A stretch of DNA of 64,000 bases from Amycolatopsis thermophila (GTDB taxonomy: Bacteria; Actinomycetota; Actinomycetes; Mycobacteriales; Pseudonocardiaceae): NCBI RefSeq assembly GCF_030814215.1, contig NZ_JAUSUT010000001.1, positions 6,944,001 through 7,008,000 of the forward strand. Direction: 5' to 3'. Positions 61,629-64,000 of this stretch are shown one piece after another. Both the position numbers and the translations under genes were made by a program. Each line of letters opens with the position of its first letter. Position 1 is the first letter of the stretch. Under the pieces are notes generated by a model. The model was not told where the DNA came from, did not search any database, and saw only the letters and a program-made list of their open reading frames with translations.

Positions 61629-62633
61629 TCACCCCCGCAGATCCTGGACGATCCGCTCGGCCACCGCCGCCACCCTGGGGTCGGTCCCGAGGTCGCGGGC
61701 GGGGCAGGCCGGTGACGCGTCCGGCAGACGGATGGAGATCGCGATGCCCCGCCCGGACCTGACGACCGATTCGACGGCATCGCGCCACCGGATTCCGCAG
61801 TCGCAGGTGGACAGTCCCAGCACGTTGCCGTCGACGCACTCGCGATGCACGACGACCGGTGCGCCACGGGGATCGCCGGCGACGATCGCCAGGTGACCGG
61901 CCTCGTCGGCGGTGCCGCGGTACGTCACGAGCCGCACCCCGGGAAACGCCTCACCTGCGGGAGTGTCGCCGGTGCGGACCAGCTGAGGATCCGACCGGCG
62001 CCGGCAGGCGACCACGTCGGAAACGGACACGCAAGCCAGCTCGTGTTCGGCGGCGAACCGCGCCGGTTCGCGGCCCCGCGCGGTCTCCCCCGTCAGCTCG
62101 GACGCCACGATCTCGCTGAACACGCCCGCGGGAGCCAGAGCGGCCAGGCGCATGAGGTCCACGACGGCCTCGGCCCGACCCTCCCGCGCGGACAACCCGC
62201 CGTTCCGCGCGCGCACCGGCACGACGTGCCCGGGACGGATGAACTCACCAGGATGCGAATCCGGCCGGGCGAGCGCCTTGATCGTCCGCGCCCGGGCGGT
62301 CGCCGAGATACCCGTACCGACGTCGGCTCCGTCGACGGTCACGCACAGCGCGCTGCCGAACCGGTCGGTGCGGTCGCGCCGCATCAACGGGAGTTCGAGC
62401 CGGTCGCACGCCTCCTCCTCCATCGCCACCCGCAGGAAGCCGGTCGTGTGCCGCACGAGGAAGGCGATCCAGTGCGGCGTCGCCGCCCCGGCGGGCAGGA
62501 CCAGCGCACCTTCGCCGCCGCGCCGCACATCGTCGACGAGGACGATCGGTTCGCCGGCCGCGAGAGCCCGGAGGGCGTGCTGGACCCGGCCGGCAGCCGG
62601 GTCCAGCACCGCGGGCGGCGCTTCCACGCTCAC
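61629..62633 (-). CDS. RibBA-like protein with altered DHBP synthase and shortened GTP cyclohydrolase II domain
   Basis: The 334-residue protein corresponds to bifunctional RibBA (about 400-420). The N-terminal half keeps GFLRVAMEEEACDRLELPLM, VTVDGADVGTGISA, DFxRPGHxxPV-like EFIRPGHVVPVRA and GVFSEIVASEL. The acidic DDexRENEGDL loop is here DDVRRGGEGAL. The C-terminal half keeps the zinc cysteines (HRECVDGNV, STCDCG), but the segment with REGRGIGL and the catalytic Asp/Arg is missing; it goes from GRGIAISIRL straight to DPRVAAVAERIVQDL. It may supply flavin precursor, or be a repurposed enzyme. GTG 62633 overlaps the flavin reductase stop by four bases. Confidence 0.8.
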   Translation of the reverse strand: MSVEAPPAVLDPAAGRVQHALRALAAGEPIVLVDDVRRGGEGALVLPAGAATPHWIAFLVRHTTGFLRVAMEEEACDRLELPLMRRDRTDRFGSALCVTVDGADVGTGISATARARTIKALARPDSHPGEFIRPGHVVPVRARNGGLSAREGRAEAVVDLMRLAALAPAGVFSEIVASELTGETARGREPARFAAEHELACVSVSDVVACRRRSDPQLVRTGDTPAGEAFPGVRLVTYRGTADEAGHLAIVAGDPRGAPVVVHRECVDGNVLGLSTCDCGIRWRDAVESVVRSGRGIAISIRLPDASPACPARDLGTDPRVAAVAERIVQDLRG

Positions 62634-63148
62634 GGCGAGACCACCAGGTCGCCGCGATCGTCGAGGCGGCGGAAGCGGCTGCCGTGGAACACCAGCGGCG
62701 CCACGTCCGGCTCGGTGGCCAGACCGTGGATGCGCAGCAGCACGATCACGTGGTCACCGGCAGGCAGCTCGTCTTCGACCGAGCAGTCGAACCACGCCGC
62801 CGCGCCTCGCACGAAGACCGCGTCGTCGTCCCCGGCGTACCAGGCGACGTTCGCGAACCGGTCGCCGTCCTTGCTGGACAGGGCGCGGCACGCCCGATCC
62901 TGGTCTTCGGCCAGCACGCTCACGCCGAGGCGCCGCCGCTCCCGCAGCTTGGGCCAGGTGGAGGAGGTGTTCTGCACACACACCGACACCAGTGGAGGCG
63001 CCAAGGACACCGAGGTGAACGAGCTGACCGCCATCCCGGTCGGTGCACCCTGGTGCAGAGCGCAGACCGCGATCACCCCGCTGGGAAAGCTACCGAACGC
63101 CTGACGCAACACCCGCGCGTCCACCTCGGCCGGTTCCACCGGAATCAC
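62630..63148 (-). CDS. flavin reductase (HpaC/HsaB-like)
   Basis: A 172-residue flavin reductase domain protein: RQAFGSFPSGVIAVCA, PTGMAVSSFTSVSLAPPLVSVCVQNTSSTWPKL, GVSVLAEDQ, FxxxDW-like AAAWFDCSVEDELPAGDHVIVLL. This is the small component of two-component monooxygenases and supplies FMNH2 or FADH2. GTG 63148 follows GGGAGGTGAGG. The large component is coded just upstream at 63184. Confidence 0.93.
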   Translation of the reverse strand: MIPVEPAEVDARVLRQAFGSFPSGVIAVCALHQGAPTGMAVSSFTSVSLAPPLVSVCVQNTSSTWPKLRERRRLGVSVLAEDQDRACRALSSKDGDRFANVAWYAGDDDAVFVRGAAAWFDCSVEDELPAGDHVIVLLRIHGLATEPDVAPLVFHGSRFRRLDDRGDLVVSP

Positions 63149-63183
63149 GATTACCTCACCTCCCTGGTCCGACGGTTGCCCGG

Positions 63184-63999
63184 TCAGACGTCGATGTTCA
63201 GCGGCTCGTCCGCGCCGAGGAGCAGGCGGCCGTAGGCTTCCTTGCCCACCTGCGGCATCACCAGGGCGTGCCGGCCGGCGATCTCCGAGTCCCGCCAGAT
63301 GCGGCTGAGCACGTTGGCGTCGGCGAAGGAGGACGCACCGTTGGCGCTCATCAGCCGGTCGATGCCCTCCTTGACCAGCTCACCGATCATGCCGGTGTCC
63401 ATCCGGACCCGGCCGCGGATGAGCCGGTCCAGCAGGACGCGGCCGGCGGCCGCACCGTCCACATCGGCCGTGGCACGCCGCATCAGCAGCTCCGCCTGGT
63501 CGAACCGGGTGGCCGCCTCGGCGACATCGACCTGGTGGATCGTCGAGTTCCGCGCGTTGGTGTAGAAGGTGTACGCCACGTTCTTCGACGGCAGCTTCGC
63601 CAGCGTCACGTCCATGGCGTGGCGGGCCAGACCGAGCTGGGCGGCGACCAGGATCAGCGCGGCCACCGGGATGAAGGCCATGTTCGAGTTCTGCTCGTCC
63701 GGTTTGTGGGAGGTCGCGTAGCGGCCCTCCACCATGTCGGTGAAGCTCTGGATCCGGTGGTCGGGCACGAAGTGGTCCTCGACGACGATGGTGTCGCTGC
63801 CCGATCCCTTCATGCCGGCGACGAACCAGGTCGGCTCGATCCGCCAGGCGCTCGACGGGATCAGTGCCAGTGCCATGGGGTTGCGCCCCTCCGGCACGTC
63901 GAGTTTGATCCCCAGCGTGCCCCACGTCGCCGCGAAGGAACCCGACGCGTACGCCCAGCGCCCGCTGACCAGGTAGCCCCCGTCGACGCGCTCGGACTT
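63184..63999 (-). CDS. flavin-dependent monooxygenase, oxygenase component (HsaA-like, ACAD fold), 5' part outside window
   Basis: The last 271 codons of an ACAD-fold monooxygenase. It begins with VDGGYLVSGRWAYASGS, the conserved strand near the flavin, and continues with WFVAGMKGSGSDTIVVEDHFVP and a helical C-terminal domain to RLLLGADEPLNIDV. Group D oxygenases such as HsaA and the indole/phenol enzymes have about 390 residues, so about 120 are missing. With the reductase downstream it should hydroxylate an aromatic ring, a second hydroxylation in the same island besides the class A flavoprotein. Confidence 0.88.
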   Translation of the reverse strand, partial: KSERVDGGYLVSGRWAYASGSFAATWGTLGIKLDVPEGRNPMALALIPSSAWRIEPTWFVAGMKGSGSDTIVVEDHFVPDHRIQSFTDMVEGRYATSHKPDEQNSNMAFIPVAALILVAAQLGLARHAMDVTLAKLPSKNVAYTFYTNARNSTIHQVDVAEAATRFDQAELLMRRATADVDGAAAGRVLLDRLIRGRVRMDTGMIGELVKEGIDRLMSANGASSFADANVLSRIWRDSEIAGRHALVMPQVGKEAYGRLLLGADEPLNIDV

Positions 64000-64000
64000 C

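Overview
The window is high-GC DNA with GTG/TTG starts, long chains of 1-8 bp gene overlaps, F420/LLM-type flavoproteins, mycofactocin-type SDRs and 3Fe-4S ferredoxin/P450 pairs. This points to an actinobacterium, probably of the Pseudonocardiaceae/Amycolatopsis/Rhodococcus kind. Almost everything is catabolic. I see no rRNA, tRNA, CRISPR array, transposase or phage gene.

Region A (about 1-34 kb) is an acyl-CoA catabolic island: two type III CoA-transferases, three AMP-forming acyl-CoA ligases, a PaaK-like ligase, five acyl-CoA dehydrogenases (four of them as two overlapping pairs), three crotonase-fold proteins, two MaoC/hot-dog dehydratases, two SDRs, two LLM flavoproteins, two SMP-30/propeller proteins, an ACAD10-like phosphotransferase, an Opp-type ABC transporter with no binding-protein gene, an FAD dehydrogenase, an alpha/beta hydrolase and a P450. 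Eleven copies of an AGTATCCT/AGTATACT element lie in the gaps before these transcription units and before the PucR gene at 40 kb. They suggest one shared regulon or promoter class whose regulator is not in the window. At three places the element sits 6-7 nt before a GTG start, which fits a -10 box driving leaderless mRNA.

Region B (36.3-40.1 kb) pairs a Baeyer-Villiger monooxygenase with an HSL-type esterase, with a PucR-type regulator upstream on the same strand.

Region C (40.1-43.8 kb) is a gene graveyard. It holds a 5'-truncated SDR, and an eroded duplicate of part of region D on the minus strand: the C-terminal stub of an extradiol dioxygenase, a frameshifted FAH-family gene that has lost its LND motif, and an SDR with a large internal deletion whose tail runs in frame into an intact FrsA-like hydrolase. 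A complete LysR gene diverges from it.

Region D (44.8-64 kb) is an aromatic or heteroaromatic catabolic island. A GntR/FCD gene diverges from an NMT1/SsuA-type ABC importer (lipoprotein, two permeases, ATPase), followed by an ornithine-cyclodeaminase-family protein, aldehyde dehydrogenase, DHDPS-family aldolase, cyclase-family hydrolase, FAH-family hydrolase and SDR, plus a broken SDR. A second LysR diverges from a FAD monooxygenase, a type I extradiol dioxygenase, a P450, its ferredoxin and its ferredoxin reductase. On the minus strand are a RibBA-like protein with a gutted cyclohydrolase domain, a flavin reductase and an HsaA-like oxygenase cut by the right edge. Both LysR intergenic regions carry the same CTGAT-N7-ATCAG box and a conserved flank, which links regions C and D and locates the deletion in C.

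A reasonable model for D is uptake, ring hydroxylation, meta cleavage, then FAH/aldolase/ALDH processing to central metabolites. The substrate cannot be read from sequence alone.
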